This document shows, one piece after another, positions 1 through 7,822 of a stretch of 18,205 bases of DNA. A program made the translations under genes and the position numbers. Each line of letters begins with the position of its first letter. Position 1 is the first letter of the stretch. The notes below the pieces were generated by a model, which saw only the letters and a program-made list of their open reading frames with translations, did no database searches and was not told where the DNA came from. Origin of the DNA: Acidobacteriaceae bacterium (lineage in GTDB: Bacteria; Acidobacteriota; Terriglobia; Terriglobales; Acidobacteriaceae); assembly GCA_003165455.1 (NCBI GenBank), contig PLUJ01000170.1:9700-27904 (forward strand), in the 5' to 3' direction.

Positions 1-64
1 GTTGCCGGTTGTTCCTGGTTCTGATTCCGGGTTGGCGGCCTGTAGAGCCCGGCGCGGCGGGGAG

Positions 65-1060
65 CTAATAACCGCCCTCAATCCTTGCGTCCCGCAGGCG
101 CTTCACCGCAGTCTCGGAGCTGATCGGAGAGTAGTAAACCTCCTTGAAAGTGTAGGATTTTGCCTTGGAGGCAAGGATGGGCATGATTTCGATGTGCCAG
201 TGGTAGTCCTCGTCCAGGGTCTTCCAGTATCCCAGGCTCGCCGAAGGGTGCAGGCTGTTGGGCGAAGTGTGAAGGACTAAGTGGAAGTCCTCCGTGATGG
301 CGCGAACGCGTTGCAGGGTCCGGCGCAGAAGTGCTGCGAGATTCAGACGCAATCCAGGCTTCGATAAGCCGGTGCGCTCGAAGGATGCCTCGTGATGTCG
401 AGGGAGAATCCAGGTTTCGTAAGGTACGCGGGGTGCGTACGGTCCGAGGGCAATATAGTCTCCGCGTGCTTCAATCACGCGAGTGGCCTGGCGCTCTTCC
501 TGGTTCAGTATGTCGCAAAACACGCAGCGCTCTTTGCTGACAAAATAATCGCGACCGGCGCGCAGCTCATACAGCACGCGCCTGGGCACAAACATGGTAG
601 CGGTAATTTGCGACGTAGGATGGTCGAACTCCTGGCCGGCTTTCTTGCCGTAATCCTTGAAGAAACTGACGTATTTAACACGAGGATCACGTTTTAGGTC
701 GAGGATCCGCTCCGCAGCCAAACGCAGGAATTGTCCTATCTCATCATCGCTAGCATTCCATAAGTGGCGGTCATGCCTGGGATTTTCTACCAACACCTCA
801 TGGGCGCCAACAGAGCTCATACGGTCGTAAAGACCATCCCCGCGGCGCTCAGGCTCGCCTTCGATGTGATACAGCGGAGTAGGGTGCACGACCGAGCGGG
901 CCGACCATGCCCCGGTGCTCGGCTGGGCTGAAATGATCTGCGTGGCATCGGCGGCGTTCGAACAAAACCGGCAAGTACCGTCTGGACGCGGGACGTGCTC
1001 TGCCGGATCGTCTCCCGTGATGACCCAGGAGCGAGTAATCGGATCCTTGCGTAGTTCCAT
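65..1060 (-). CDS. galT: GalT-like HIT-fold nucleotidyltransferase with a Thr at the usual catalytic His position
   Basis: The 331-aa product has the two-half HIT-like fold of galactose-1-phosphate uridylyltransferase, the Leloir enzyme that swaps UMP between UDP-glucose and Gal-1-P in the cytoplasm. The N-terminus (ELRKDPITRSWVI) is typical. Likely zinc ligands are C30, C33, H96 and H147. A second CxxC pair lies at C179/C182, as in many bacterial members. The C-terminal half keeps the YHWHIEIMP signature (H287, H289). The oddity is the active-site motif: the family has H-P-H-x-Q, with the middle His uridylylated, but here it reads H147-P-T149-S-Q151 (codon ACG). The enzyme may therefore use different chemistry, act on another sugar nucleotide, or be non-catalytic. 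The ATG at 1060 gives the normal family N-terminus. The gene diverges from mutS. Family membership is sure; the galT activity is not. Confidence 0.82.
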   Translation of the reverse strand: MELRKDPITRSWVITGDDPAEHVPRPDGTCRFCSNAADATQIISAQPSTGAWSARSVVHPTPLYHIEGEPERRGDGLYDRMSSVGAHEVLVENPRHDRHLWNASDDEIGQFLRLAAERILDLKRDPRVKYVSFFKDYGKKAGQEFDHPTSQITATMFVPRRVLYELRAGRDYFVSKERCVFCDILNQEERQATRVIEARGDYIALGPYAPRVPYETWILPRHHEASFERTGLSKPGLRLNLAALLRRTLQRVRAITEDFHLVLHTSPNSLHPSASLGYWKTLDEDYHWHIEIMPILASKAKSYTFKEVYYSPISSETAVKRLRDARIEGGY

Positions 1061-1186
1061 GGTTTAGGTAAACACTGCGGAAGAAGTTGCGTCAACTGGC
1101 ATTTGCACAGGGTCCGTCGTGTCCCGACACTGAGAGATGCATCGGCCTTTGTTATAATCCGCGCCAGCCCTCACCTGATCGAAGCA
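1061..1186. promoter_or_regulatory. Divergent intergenic region galT/mutS
   Basis: This 126-bp gap separates the divergent galT-like gene and mutS. On the minus strand a TTGACG -35-like hexamer lies at 1095-1090, but the matching -10 (TTTACC region, 17 bp on) is poor and would give an almost leaderless galT message. The plus-strand mutS promoter is much better and is listed separately. No clear operator repeat is visible. Confidence 0.4.
1130..1158 (+). promoter_or_regulatory. Sigma70-type promoter of mutS and probably the downstream operon
   Basis: A consensus -10 TATAAT lies at 1153-1158 and is preceded by TG at 1150-1151, making an extended -10 (TGnTATAAT). A -35-like CTGAGA (4 of 6 matches to TTGACA) lies at 1130-1135, exactly 17 bp upstream. 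Transcription would begin near 1165, giving a leader of about 22 nt before the mutS ATG at 1187. That rules against the longer reading-frame start at 1103. No start site has been mapped; the call rests on sequence match and spacing. Confidence 0.65.
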
Positions 1187-3838
1187 ATGACCGAGCCGTC
1201 CACTCCGCTGATGCGGCAATATGCCGCCGTCAAGAAAGAACATCCCACGGCGCTTCTATTTTTTCGTCTAGGGGATTTCTACGAGCTGTTTTTTGACGAT
1301 GCAATCGTCGCCGCCAAAGAGTTGCAGATTACGCTTACCTCCCGCAATAAAGAAAAAGGCATTGCCGTACCCATGTGCGGAGTTCCGCATCACGCGGCTG
1401 AAGGCTACATCGGAAAGCTCATCCGAAAAGGATTTAAGGTCGCGATCTGCGAACAGATGGAGGACGCCCGCCTCGCCAGGAAGCAAATGGGCACGAAACT
1501 GGTTCGGCGCGAAGTGACGCGGGTGGTCACTCCCGGAACGGCAGCCGATTCGTCACTGGAATCGGAAGAAAATAATTTCCTTGCCGCTTTGGCGCAAACG
1601 GGCGACCGAGTGGGATTTGCCGCGCTTGATCTCTCGACCGGAGAATTTCGCGCCACTGAATTTTCCGGGGAGGACGCGCTCCGGCGGGTGCAAGAAGAGT
1701 TGGAACAGCTTCGTCCTAAAGAACTCTTATATGGATCGGCGGCCCCGCTGTTTGATGCGAAGGTGCAAAACCAAGCGCCTCATCCTCGCGGCGGCGGAGC
1801 TACCTGCACGGAGACTCCGCTCGATGACTGGATCTTCGCGCCCGACCACGCTATTCCGCTGCTGGAGAATCATTTCGGCGTTTTATCGCTGGAAGGTTTT
1901 GGGCTGGCGGCCCGACCTGCCGCAGCGGCCGCAGCGGGTGCGATTCTCTACTACGTCCGCTCCACGCAGCGGGGTTCGCTGCATCATGTGGACCGCATTG
2001 GATGGTATGAACGGCAGAATTGCCTGGTGCTGGATGCGGTTACGGTCAGGAACCTTGAGTTGATCGAGCCGCTGTTCGCCGGCTCGGACGCGGGCATTAC
2101 ACTATTTCGCTCGATCGATCGCGCCATCACTCCGATGGGAAAGAGGTTGTTGCGAGCCTGGTTACTGCGGCCCTCTCTAGAAATAACCGAGATCAGCGCT
2201 CGCCTGGACGCGGTAGAAGCGGCAGTAAAAGATCTGATTGCACGCGAGGAGTTGCGTCGCGCCCTCGACGGCGTGCTGGACCTGGAGCGCCTCCTGAGCC
2301 GGGTGACCCTGGAGACGGCGAATCCTCGGGATGTGCTGGCGCTGGCGGCGTCGCTTGCGAAGATTCCCGCAATAAAAGCTGGCGTGAGCCGCCTGTCGGC
2401 AGAACGTCTGCAGATACTGCACGCATCAATCGACGAACTTGGCGACCTGTATCAGCGCATCCAAATGACAATTGTGCAAGAGCCGCCTCTCAGCTTTGCC
2501 GACGGAGGCATCATTGCCAGTGGAGTGGATCGCGATCTGGATGAACTGCGGGAGCTTTCGCGCAATAGCAAGCTGGTGCTGGCGCAAATTGAACAGCGTG
2601 AACGGGGGCGGACCGGCATCGGATCCCTCAAGGTAAAGTTCAACTCGATTTTCGGCTATTACATTGAGGTTTCCAAAACGAACCTGCATCTGGTGCCGCA
2701 GGATTATGAACGCAAACAAACCCTCGTGGGCGCGGAGCGATTTACCACGCCCGAGTTGAAGGAGTACGAGGCGAAGATTCTCGATGCGCAGGAAAAGATT
2801 GTCGAGATCGAACGCCGTCTCTTCACGGAGTTGCGTTCCGGGATTGCCGGTGAAGCAAAGAGAATCCGGCAGACGGCGCTAGCATTGGCCGAGGTGGACG
2901 TGCTGGCTTCTCTGGCGCATATTGCTGCGCTGCGAAATTACTGTCGGCCCCAGTTGTTTGCCTCAAACGAGGATGTCGGCGAACTGGAAATCATCGAGGG
3001 ACGTCATCCCGTAATCGAGCAGCAGGAGTTGGCCGGAGGCAGCGAGCGGTTCGTTCCGAACGATCTTTATCTGAACGGCTCCACTCACACTATTCTGCTG
3101 CTGACCGGGCCAAACATGGGTGGCAAGTCCACCTACCTGCGCCAAACGGCACTGATCGTGATTTTGGCGCAGATGGGATCGTTCGTGCCGGCGCGCTCGG
3201 CGCGTCTCGCACTGGTGGACCGCGTTTTCACCCGCATTGGAGCCAGCGATAACCTCGCCCGCGGACGTTCTACTTTTATGGTGGAGATGACGGAAACGGC
3301 GGCGATCTTGCACACCGCCACCTCTCGGTCGCTCGTCCTGCTTGATGAAGTGGGAAGAGGCACTTCCACCTATGACGGTCTTGCGATTGCATGGGCTGCG
3401 GTGGAGTTTTTACATGCGCGCGTGCGCGCGAAGACTCTTTTCGCCACACATTACTTCGAGCTCACACAGTTAGCCGCACAGCTTGCAGGAGTAAAAAACT
3501 TCCACGTCTCCGTCAAAGAAACGGCGGGAGGTATCGCCTTCTTGCGTAAAGTGGAACCGGGGGCAGCGGATCGCAGCTATGGGATCGAAGTCGCCAAGCT
3601 GGCAGGATTGCCGAATGAAGTAATATCGCGCGCAAGAGAAGTATTGCTCGAACATGAGAGCGCCGAGCGTGAACTGAGCGGCCATCTCTCACCCGGAGCG
3701 ACACCTCCGCCGACGCAACTGACTATCTTTACGCCCTTATCGCAGCCTGTATTGGAAAAGCTCCGTACTTTGGATTTGAACCGTCTGACTCCGCTGGAAG
3801 CGTTGAACCTGCTTGCGGAGTTGAAGAAAGAGATCTAG
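1187..3838 (+). CDS. mutS: DNA mismatch repair ATPase MutS
   Basis: MutS recognises mismatches and small loops as a clamp on DNA and hands over to MutL. The 883-aa length matches full-length MutS1. The N-terminal mismatch-reading domain has the GDFYELFFDDA motif (F31, E33: the wedge Phe and its Glu). Connector, core lever and clamp domains follow. The ABC-type ATPase has Walker A GPNMGGKST (641-649), Walker B LLDEVGRGTS (D720, E721) and ATHYFELT. The C-terminus carries QLTIF (844-848), a good beta-clamp binding motif, and a helical tail. The frame is open upstream to a start at 1103, but the ATG at 1187 is chosen because the promoter -10 lies at 1153-1158 and MTEPSTPLMRQY is the usual family beginning. 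It appears to be the first gene of a run with nagZ, 13 nt downstream. Confidence 0.97.
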   Translation: MTEPSTPLMRQYAAVKKEHPTALLFFRLGDFYELFFDDAIVAAKELQITLTSRNKEKGIAVPMCGVPHHAAEGYIGKLIRKGFKVAICEQMEDARLARKQMGTKLVRREVTRVVTPGTAADSSLESEENNFLAALAQTGDRVGFAALDLSTGEFRATEFSGEDALRRVQEELEQLRPKELLYGSAAPLFDAKVQNQAPHPRGGGATCTETPLDDWIFAPDHAIPLLENHFGVLSLEGFGLAARPAAAAAAGAILYYVRSTQRGSLHHVDRIGWYERQNCLVLDAVTVRNLELIEPLFAGSDAGITLFRSIDRAITPMGKRLLRAWLLRPSLEITEISARLDAVEAAVKDLIAREELRRALDGVLDLERLLSRVTLETANPRDVLALAASLAKIPAIKAGVSRLSAERLQILHASIDELGDLYQRIQMTIVQEPPLSFADGGIIASGVDRDLDELRELSRNSKLVLAQIEQRERGRTGIGSLKVKFNSIFGYYIEVSKTNLHLVPQDYERKQTLVGAERFTTPELKEYEAKILDAQEKIVEIERRLFTELRSGIAGEAKRIRQTALALAEVDVLASLAHIAALRNYCRPQLFASNEDVGELEIIEGRHPVIEQQELAGGSERFVPNDLYLNGSTHTILLLTGPNMGGKSTYLRQTALIVILAQMGSFVPARSARLALVDRVFTRIGASDNLARGRSTFMVEMTETAAILHTATSRSLVLLDEVGRGTSTYDGLAIAWAAVEFLHARVRAKTLFATHYFELTQLAAQLAGVKNFHVSVKETAGGIAFLRKVEPGAADRSYGIEVAKLAGLPNEVISRAREVLLEHESAERELSGHLSPGATPPPTQLTIFTPLSQPVLEKLRTLDLNRLTPLEALNLLAELKKEI

Positions 3839-3851
3839 CAATTCGGACGCG

Positions 3852-4982
3852 ATGAACATTCAACGAAAAAAGCTTGCTGCCTCTACGGTCGGACAGTTGC
3901 TGATCGTAGGCTTCGACGCTACAGAGATGACATCGCGTCTCAGATCCCTTCTCTCTCGTGTTCAACCTGCGGGCGTGATTCTATTCGCTCGCAATATTAA
4001 AAGCGCCGAACAAACGTGGTCCTTGCTGCGCGATTGCCAGAAGTGCGTGTCGACTCCTCTCTTTTCGTGCGTCGATCTCGAAGGCGGAAGCGTAGACCGC
4101 TTTCGCGACCTGCTCGGCCCAGCCCCATCGGCAGCGGACGTCTTCGCCACCGGTGATCGCAAGCTATTCCGCAAACACGGCGAGATCATCGGACAGAACT
4201 GCCGCGCCCTGGGATTTAATATTGATTTCGCTCCCGTGCTTGACTTGGCGTTTGAAGCGTCGCGCAGCGTCATGAACTCACGAGCTGTCTCGGCCGATCC
4301 GCGTCATGCGGCGACGTATGCGGGAACATTCCTAAAAGGATTGCGCGATTCTGGCGTCTTGGGATGTGGAAAGCATTTTCCTGGGTTGGGTGAAGGCAAA
4401 CTCGATAGCCATCACGAATTGCCGGTGATCGGTAAGTCCTTAAGGAAACTTTGGGCCGAGGACCTGCTTCCCTACCGTATGCTCCGCGCTCAAATGCCGA
4501 TGGTGATGGTTTCGCATGCGGCGTACCCGTTGGTCACGAAGGACCAGACTCCCGCTTCTCTTTCCAAAGTATGGATCACCGATATTCTCCGCAAGCGCAT
4601 CGGATACCGCAATCTGATTGTTTCTGACGACCTTGAGATGGGTGCGGTATTATCGGCGGGGTCCGTCGGCGGGTCCGCCACGGGACATATTCGCGCCGGG
4701 GGCGACCTCTGCTTAGTGTGCCACCGCGAGGATCACGTGACGCAAGCCTACGAAGAGCTTTCTGATACCGCTGAACGCGATTCGAGGTTCGAAAGTCGCG
4801 TTAAGGATTCTTTACGGCGTGTACTTGGTTTCAAGAAGAAGTTCGCGAGGATTTTGCGCCGTCCTGCCATTGCTTCTGCAGCGAAGGTTGGAAAGCTTTC
4901 CCGCAACCTGTGGGAGTTCGGCGAGCAAGTGCGGCTGGAAGCGATGGTCTACCAAGAAAATGAGTGGCGGCGGAGATCGTGA
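3852..4982 (+). CDS. nagZ: NagZ-type beta-N-acetylhexosaminidase (GH3)
   Basis: This is a 376-aa single-domain family 3 glycoside hydrolase. NagZ removes GlcNAc from GlcNAc-1,6-anhydroMurNAc(-peptide) in peptidoglycan recycling. Diagnostic motifs are the early GVILFARNI strand (41-49), DLEGGSVDRF (75-84), KHFPGLGEGKLDSH (174-187) with the Asp185-His187 acid/base dyad, and SDDLEMGAV with nucleophile D259. No signal peptide or transmembrane segment is seen, which fits a cytoplasmic enzyme. There is no C-terminal GH3 second domain, as expected for short NagZ. The start at 3852 lies 13 nt after the mutS stop and gives the expected N-terminus; the ribosome binding site is weak, so translational coupling is likely. 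The next gene, anmK, acts on the anhydroMurNAc that NagZ releases, which supports the recycling role over general chitobiose hydrolysis. Confidence 0.9.
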   Translation: MNIQRKKLAASTVGQLLIVGFDATEMTSRLRSLLSRVQPAGVILFARNIKSAEQTWSLLRDCQKCVSTPLFSCVDLEGGSVDRFRDLLGPAPSAADVFATGDRKLFRKHGEIIGQNCRALGFNIDFAPVLDLAFEASRSVMNSRAVSADPRHAATYAGTFLKGLRDSGVLGCGKHFPGLGEGKLDSHHELPVIGKSLRKLWAEDLLPYRMLRAQMPMVMVSHAAYPLVTKDQTPASLSKVWITDILRKRIGYRNLIVSDDLEMGAVLSAGSVGGSATGHIRAGGDLCLVCHREDHVTQAYEELSDTAERDSRFESRVKDSLRRVLGFKKKFARILRRPAIASAAKVGKLSRNLWEFGEQVRLEAMVYQENEWRRRS

Positions 4983-5020
4983 CAGGAGAAATTATCAAGA
5001 AACGGGATCGGAAACCTGGG

Positions 5021-6250
5021 ATGATGGTCGCCGGCGTGATGAGCGGAACCTCCGCCGATGGGATCAACGTGGCGCTGGTTCAGATTGGTGGTGGTTCGGG
5101 GACAATCGCAAGGGGACGAGGGAATCAACCCCACGTAAAACTTCTGGGTCATGCGGAATACTCTTACTCCAAGAAGGTTCGCGCCACCGTCCTGGCTGCG
5201 ATGAATTCGCCGGAAGCCACGGTGGCAGATCTGGCTCGTCTTAATTTTCTGCTTGGGGAACTCTATGCTGACGCAATATTGGCGGCTCAGCGGCAGTTCC
5301 AGGTGAAGGTGAGCCTGGTCGGATGCCACGGACAGACGCTCTATCATCAAGGGGAGCCTCAACATTTTCTCGGCCGCAAACTTTCCGCAACATGGCAGAC
5401 GGGAGAGGCCGCAATTGTGGCGGAAAGAGTGGGCGCTCCCGTTGTTTCGGATTTTCGTCCCGCCGATATCGCAGCGGGCGGCAAAGGCGCGCCGCTGGTT
5501 CCCTTCCTCGACTACCTTCTTTTTCGGGATGCGCATGTGGGAAGGATCGTACAAAACATTGGCGGCATCGCGAACCTGACGATGATTCCCGCCGGTGCAA
5601 GCGCACAGGATGTCATCGCTTTCGATACCGGTCCCGGAAACATGGTGATCGACGCTGTCCTCGAGAAGTTGTACGGTCAACCCTTCGATCGGGGGGGAAG
5701 AATCGCCTTTTCGGGTAAGGTTTTGGATCGGGTCATCCACAATATTCTGCGGCAGGATTTCTTTCGACGGAAGCCTCCGAAGACGGCGGGCCGGGAGGAA
5801 TTCGGCCGCGAATTCGTGGGGGAGTTTCTGCGGAGCTGCGGGGGATGCCGCAAGCAAGATATTGTCGCGACCGCGACGTCGCTTACCGCAAAATCGATTG
5901 CCGATGCCATCAGGCAATATTTCTCCCGAAACAGCGTCCGGAAGCGAAAGCCATTTTTTGAAGAGATGATTATCTCCGGCGGAGGAGCGAAGAATTCGAC
6001 GCTGGTTGAGATGTTAAATCATGAACTGGCTCCACTGGGATTGCGCTTGCGCTTCTCCGATGAGTTTGGTTTGCCCTCGGCGGCGAAAGAAGCAGTGGCG
6101 TTTGCCGTATTAGCCTACGAAACGTGGCATCGGCGGCCTTCGAATGTGCCTTCCGCAACCGGCGCGCACCAACCGGCAGTCCTTGGCAAGGTTTCGTTTC
6201 CTTCGCCAGACAACCGCACGCTTCATCAGAAACGTAGGGACCTTCGCTGA
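5021..6250 (+). CDS. anmK: Anhydro-N-acetylmuramic acid kinase
   Basis: AnmK opens the 1,6-anhydro ring of anhydroMurNAc and phosphorylates it to MurNAc-6-P with ATP, directly after NagZ in cell-wall recycling. Motifs include the phosphate-binding AGVMSGTSADG at the N-terminus, CHGQTLYHQ, QTGEAAIVAE, DFRPADIAAGGKGAPLVP (catalytic Asp is D149 counted from the ATG at 5021), QNIGGIANLT, AFDTGPGNMVID and ISGGGAKNS. The length is 409 aa, slightly longer than the usual 370-390 because of a basic C-terminal tail. The frame also opens upstream from a GTG at 4964, which would overlap nagZ by 19 nt. The ATG at 5021 is preferred since family members begin a few residues before GVMSGTS, but neither start has a good ribosome binding site. 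The stop overlaps the next start in a TGATG arrangement. Confidence 0.93.
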   Translation: MMVAGVMSGTSADGINVALVQIGGGSGTIARGRGNQPHVKLLGHAEYSYSKKVRATVLAAMNSPEATVADLARLNFLLGELYADAILAAQRQFQVKVSLVGCHGQTLYHQGEPQHFLGRKLSATWQTGEAAIVAERVGAPVVSDFRPADIAAGGKGAPLVPFLDYLLFRDAHVGRIVQNIGGIANLTMIPAGASAQDVIAFDTGPGNMVIDAVLEKLYGQPFDRGGRIAFSGKVLDRVIHNILRQDFFRRKPPKTAGREEFGREFVGEFLRSCGGCRKQDIVATATSLTAKSIADAIRQYFSRNSVRKRKPFFEEMIISGGGAKNSTLVEMLNHELAPLGLRLRFSDEFGLPSAAKEAVAFAVLAYETWHRRPSNVPSATGAHQPAVLGKVSFPSPDNRTLHQKRRDLR

Positions 6251-7782
6251 TGGTACTTCCTTCCAGGAATTGTGCATTTTGCATAATTACGATGGTGTTG
6301 ACGCTTGGTTTTCTCTCCTGCTCCGCCAAACCAGAACCCAACACTCTGGTCATGCTGATCGAATCCAGCCCAGCCAATCTCGATCCGCGAGTCGGCGTCG
6401 ACGCGCAGTCGGAGCGAATCGACAATCTGATCTTCGACGACTTGCTCTCGCGCGGGGAAAACCTGGACGTCGCGCCTGGCCTCGCCGAGCGCTGGGAGAT
6501 CCCCGATCCACTCACCTATACTTTTCATTTGCATCACGGCGTCGTTTTTCACGATGGACGCCCGCTTACGTCGCGCGACGTGAAATGGACGTTCGATTCC
6601 CTTCTGCAGGGTAAAGTTCGCAGCCCCAAGGTTGGGGTCTATCGCTTCGTCGATCACATTGACGCTCCCGACGACTTCACGGTGATCTTTCACATGAAGG
6701 AAGCGTCCGCGACCTTGCTGTGGAACCTGTCGGATGGCGCGATCGGGATCGTGCCCTACGGAAGTGGAAGTGAGATCACGGCGCACCCGGTGGGATCGGG
6801 CCCCTTCAAGTTCGTTAGTAATGAAACGGACAAACAGGTCACGATTGAGCGCAATACCGGCTACTGGGGCGCCCCGCCCAAGTTAGATCGCGTACGCTTT
6901 GCGGTGGTGCCCGATGCAACCACTCGTGCTTTAGAACTACGCAAAGGTAGTGGCGACGTCACCATCAACTCTCTCACGCCCGATACTGTTCTTACCTTGC
7001 AGCGCGACCCATCGCTGGCAGTTGAGCGCGCGCCGGGAACCGTGCTGTCGTATCTGGGATTTAATCTGCGAGATCCGATTCTGCGGGACGCTCGTGTGCG
7101 TCAGGCCATCGCTTACGGTCTCAATCGCGAACCGATGATCGAATATCTGTGGCGCGGAGAAGCCCAACTCGCGCGCAGTATTCTTCCTCCGCAAAGCTGG
7201 GCTTACGATGGCGACGTTCCCGCTTATGATCACAATCCCGACAAGGCTCGCTCGCTTCTGGATGCCGCCGGGTATCCGCCGATTAACGGCGTTAGATTTC
7301 ACCTCACGATGAAGACTTCCACGGACGAAAATACTCGGCTTATGGTCGCGGTGATGCAGCAACAATTGCGGGAAGTCGGCATCGCACTGGATATTCGCAG
7401 TTTTGAGTTCGCGACCTTCTTTGCGGACGTCACTCACGGAGCCTTCCAGCTTTATGGCCTGCGCTGGATCGGCGGCAATGAAGATCCGGACATTTTTGAA
7501 TACGCTTTTCATTCGGCAAAGTTTCCGCCGAACGGAGCAAATCGGGGCTATTACTCGAATCGGGAGATAGATCGGCTCATCGATCAGGCCCGGCAAGAAG
7601 TCGATACCGCAGTGCGCAAGGAACTTTATGCCAAGGTGCAGCTTATCCTGGCTCAAGAACTTCCTTATATCGATCTCTGGTATCTGGACAACGTTCTCGT
7701 ACACAACAAACGAGTGCGTAACCTCCAGCTAAATCCTGCCGGAAACTACGATTTTCTACGCACTGCGGAGCTGGCACCATAA
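6250..7782 (+). CDS. ABC transporter substrate-binding lipoprotein, family 5 (peptide/Opp type)
   Basis: The 510-aa protein belongs to the family-5 extracellular solute-binding proteins (OppA/DppA/MppA type). An N-terminal hydrophobic segment ends at C24 in a weak lipobox (FLSC), suggesting an exported lipoprotein. Family hallmarks are DNLIFDDLL, APGLAERWEIPDPLTYTFHLHHGVVFHDGRPLTSRDVKWTFDSL (read in segments across residues 75-120), RQAIAYGLNREPMIEYL (about 286-302) and a C-terminal ELPYIDLWY. A ribosome binding site TAGGGA ends 9 nt before the ATG at 6250, and the ATG overlaps the anmK stop (TGATG), so co-translation is likely. No permease or ATPase follows; the next gene is convergent. Placement after nagZ and anmK suggests a murein-peptide binder like E. 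coli MppA, but substrate cannot be read from sequence and a general oligopeptide binder is equally possible. Confidence 0.88.
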   Translation: MVLPSRNCAFCIITMVLTLGFLSCSAKPEPNTLVMLIESSPANLDPRVGVDAQSERIDNLIFDDLLSRGENLDVAPGLAERWEIPDPLTYTFHLHHGVVFHDGRPLTSRDVKWTFDSLLQGKVRSPKVGVYRFVDHIDAPDDFTVIFHMKEASATLLWNLSDGAIGIVPYGSGSEITAHPVGSGPFKFVSNETDKQVTIERNTGYWGAPPKLDRVRFAVVPDATTRALELRKGSGDVTINSLTPDTVLTLQRDPSLAVERAPGTVLSYLGFNLRDPILRDARVRQAIAYGLNREPMIEYLWRGEAQLARSILPPQSWAYDGDVPAYDHNPDKARSLLDAAGYPPINGVRFHLTMKTSTDENTRLMVAVMQQQLREVGIALDIRSFEFATFFADVTHGAFQLYGLRWIGGNEDPDIFEYAFHSAKFPPNGANRGYYSNREIDRLIDQARQEVDTAVRKELYAKVQLILAQELPYIDLWYLDNVLVHNKRVRNLQLNPAGNYDFLRTAELAP

Positions 7783-7799
7783 CCGCGCGACACTATCTA

Positions 7800-7819
7800 T
7801 CGCGGATTGGAATCCGCGA
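7800..7819. terminator. Perfect inverted repeat between convergent genes, possible bidirectional terminator
   Basis: Two 9-base arms, TCGCGGATT and AATCCGCGA, flank a GG centre, making an uninterrupted 20-base hairpin-capable element. It sits between the stop of the substrate-binding protein (7782) and the stop of the opposing lipoprotein gene (7823). Neither side has a T run, so it is not a textbook intrinsic terminator; position is the main argument. Confidence 0.4.
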
Positions 7820-7822
7820 AGC

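Noticed and set aside
2..280. Plus-strand open frame at the left edge
   Set aside because: Antisense to the 3' part of the GalT-like gene with no similarity I recognise. The first 64 bases beyond the galT stop hold no start codon or motif I can support.
4949..5917. 322-codon minus-strand open frame opposite anmK
   Set aside because: It lies antisense to a clear AnmK with all motifs intact; its translation has no recognisable motifs and is rich in Arg, His and Pro, as expected of a shadow frame.
6937..7704. 255-codon minus-strand open frame opposite the substrate-binding protein
   Set aside because: Fully inside a recognised family-5 binding protein; no ribosome binding site or recognisable domain.
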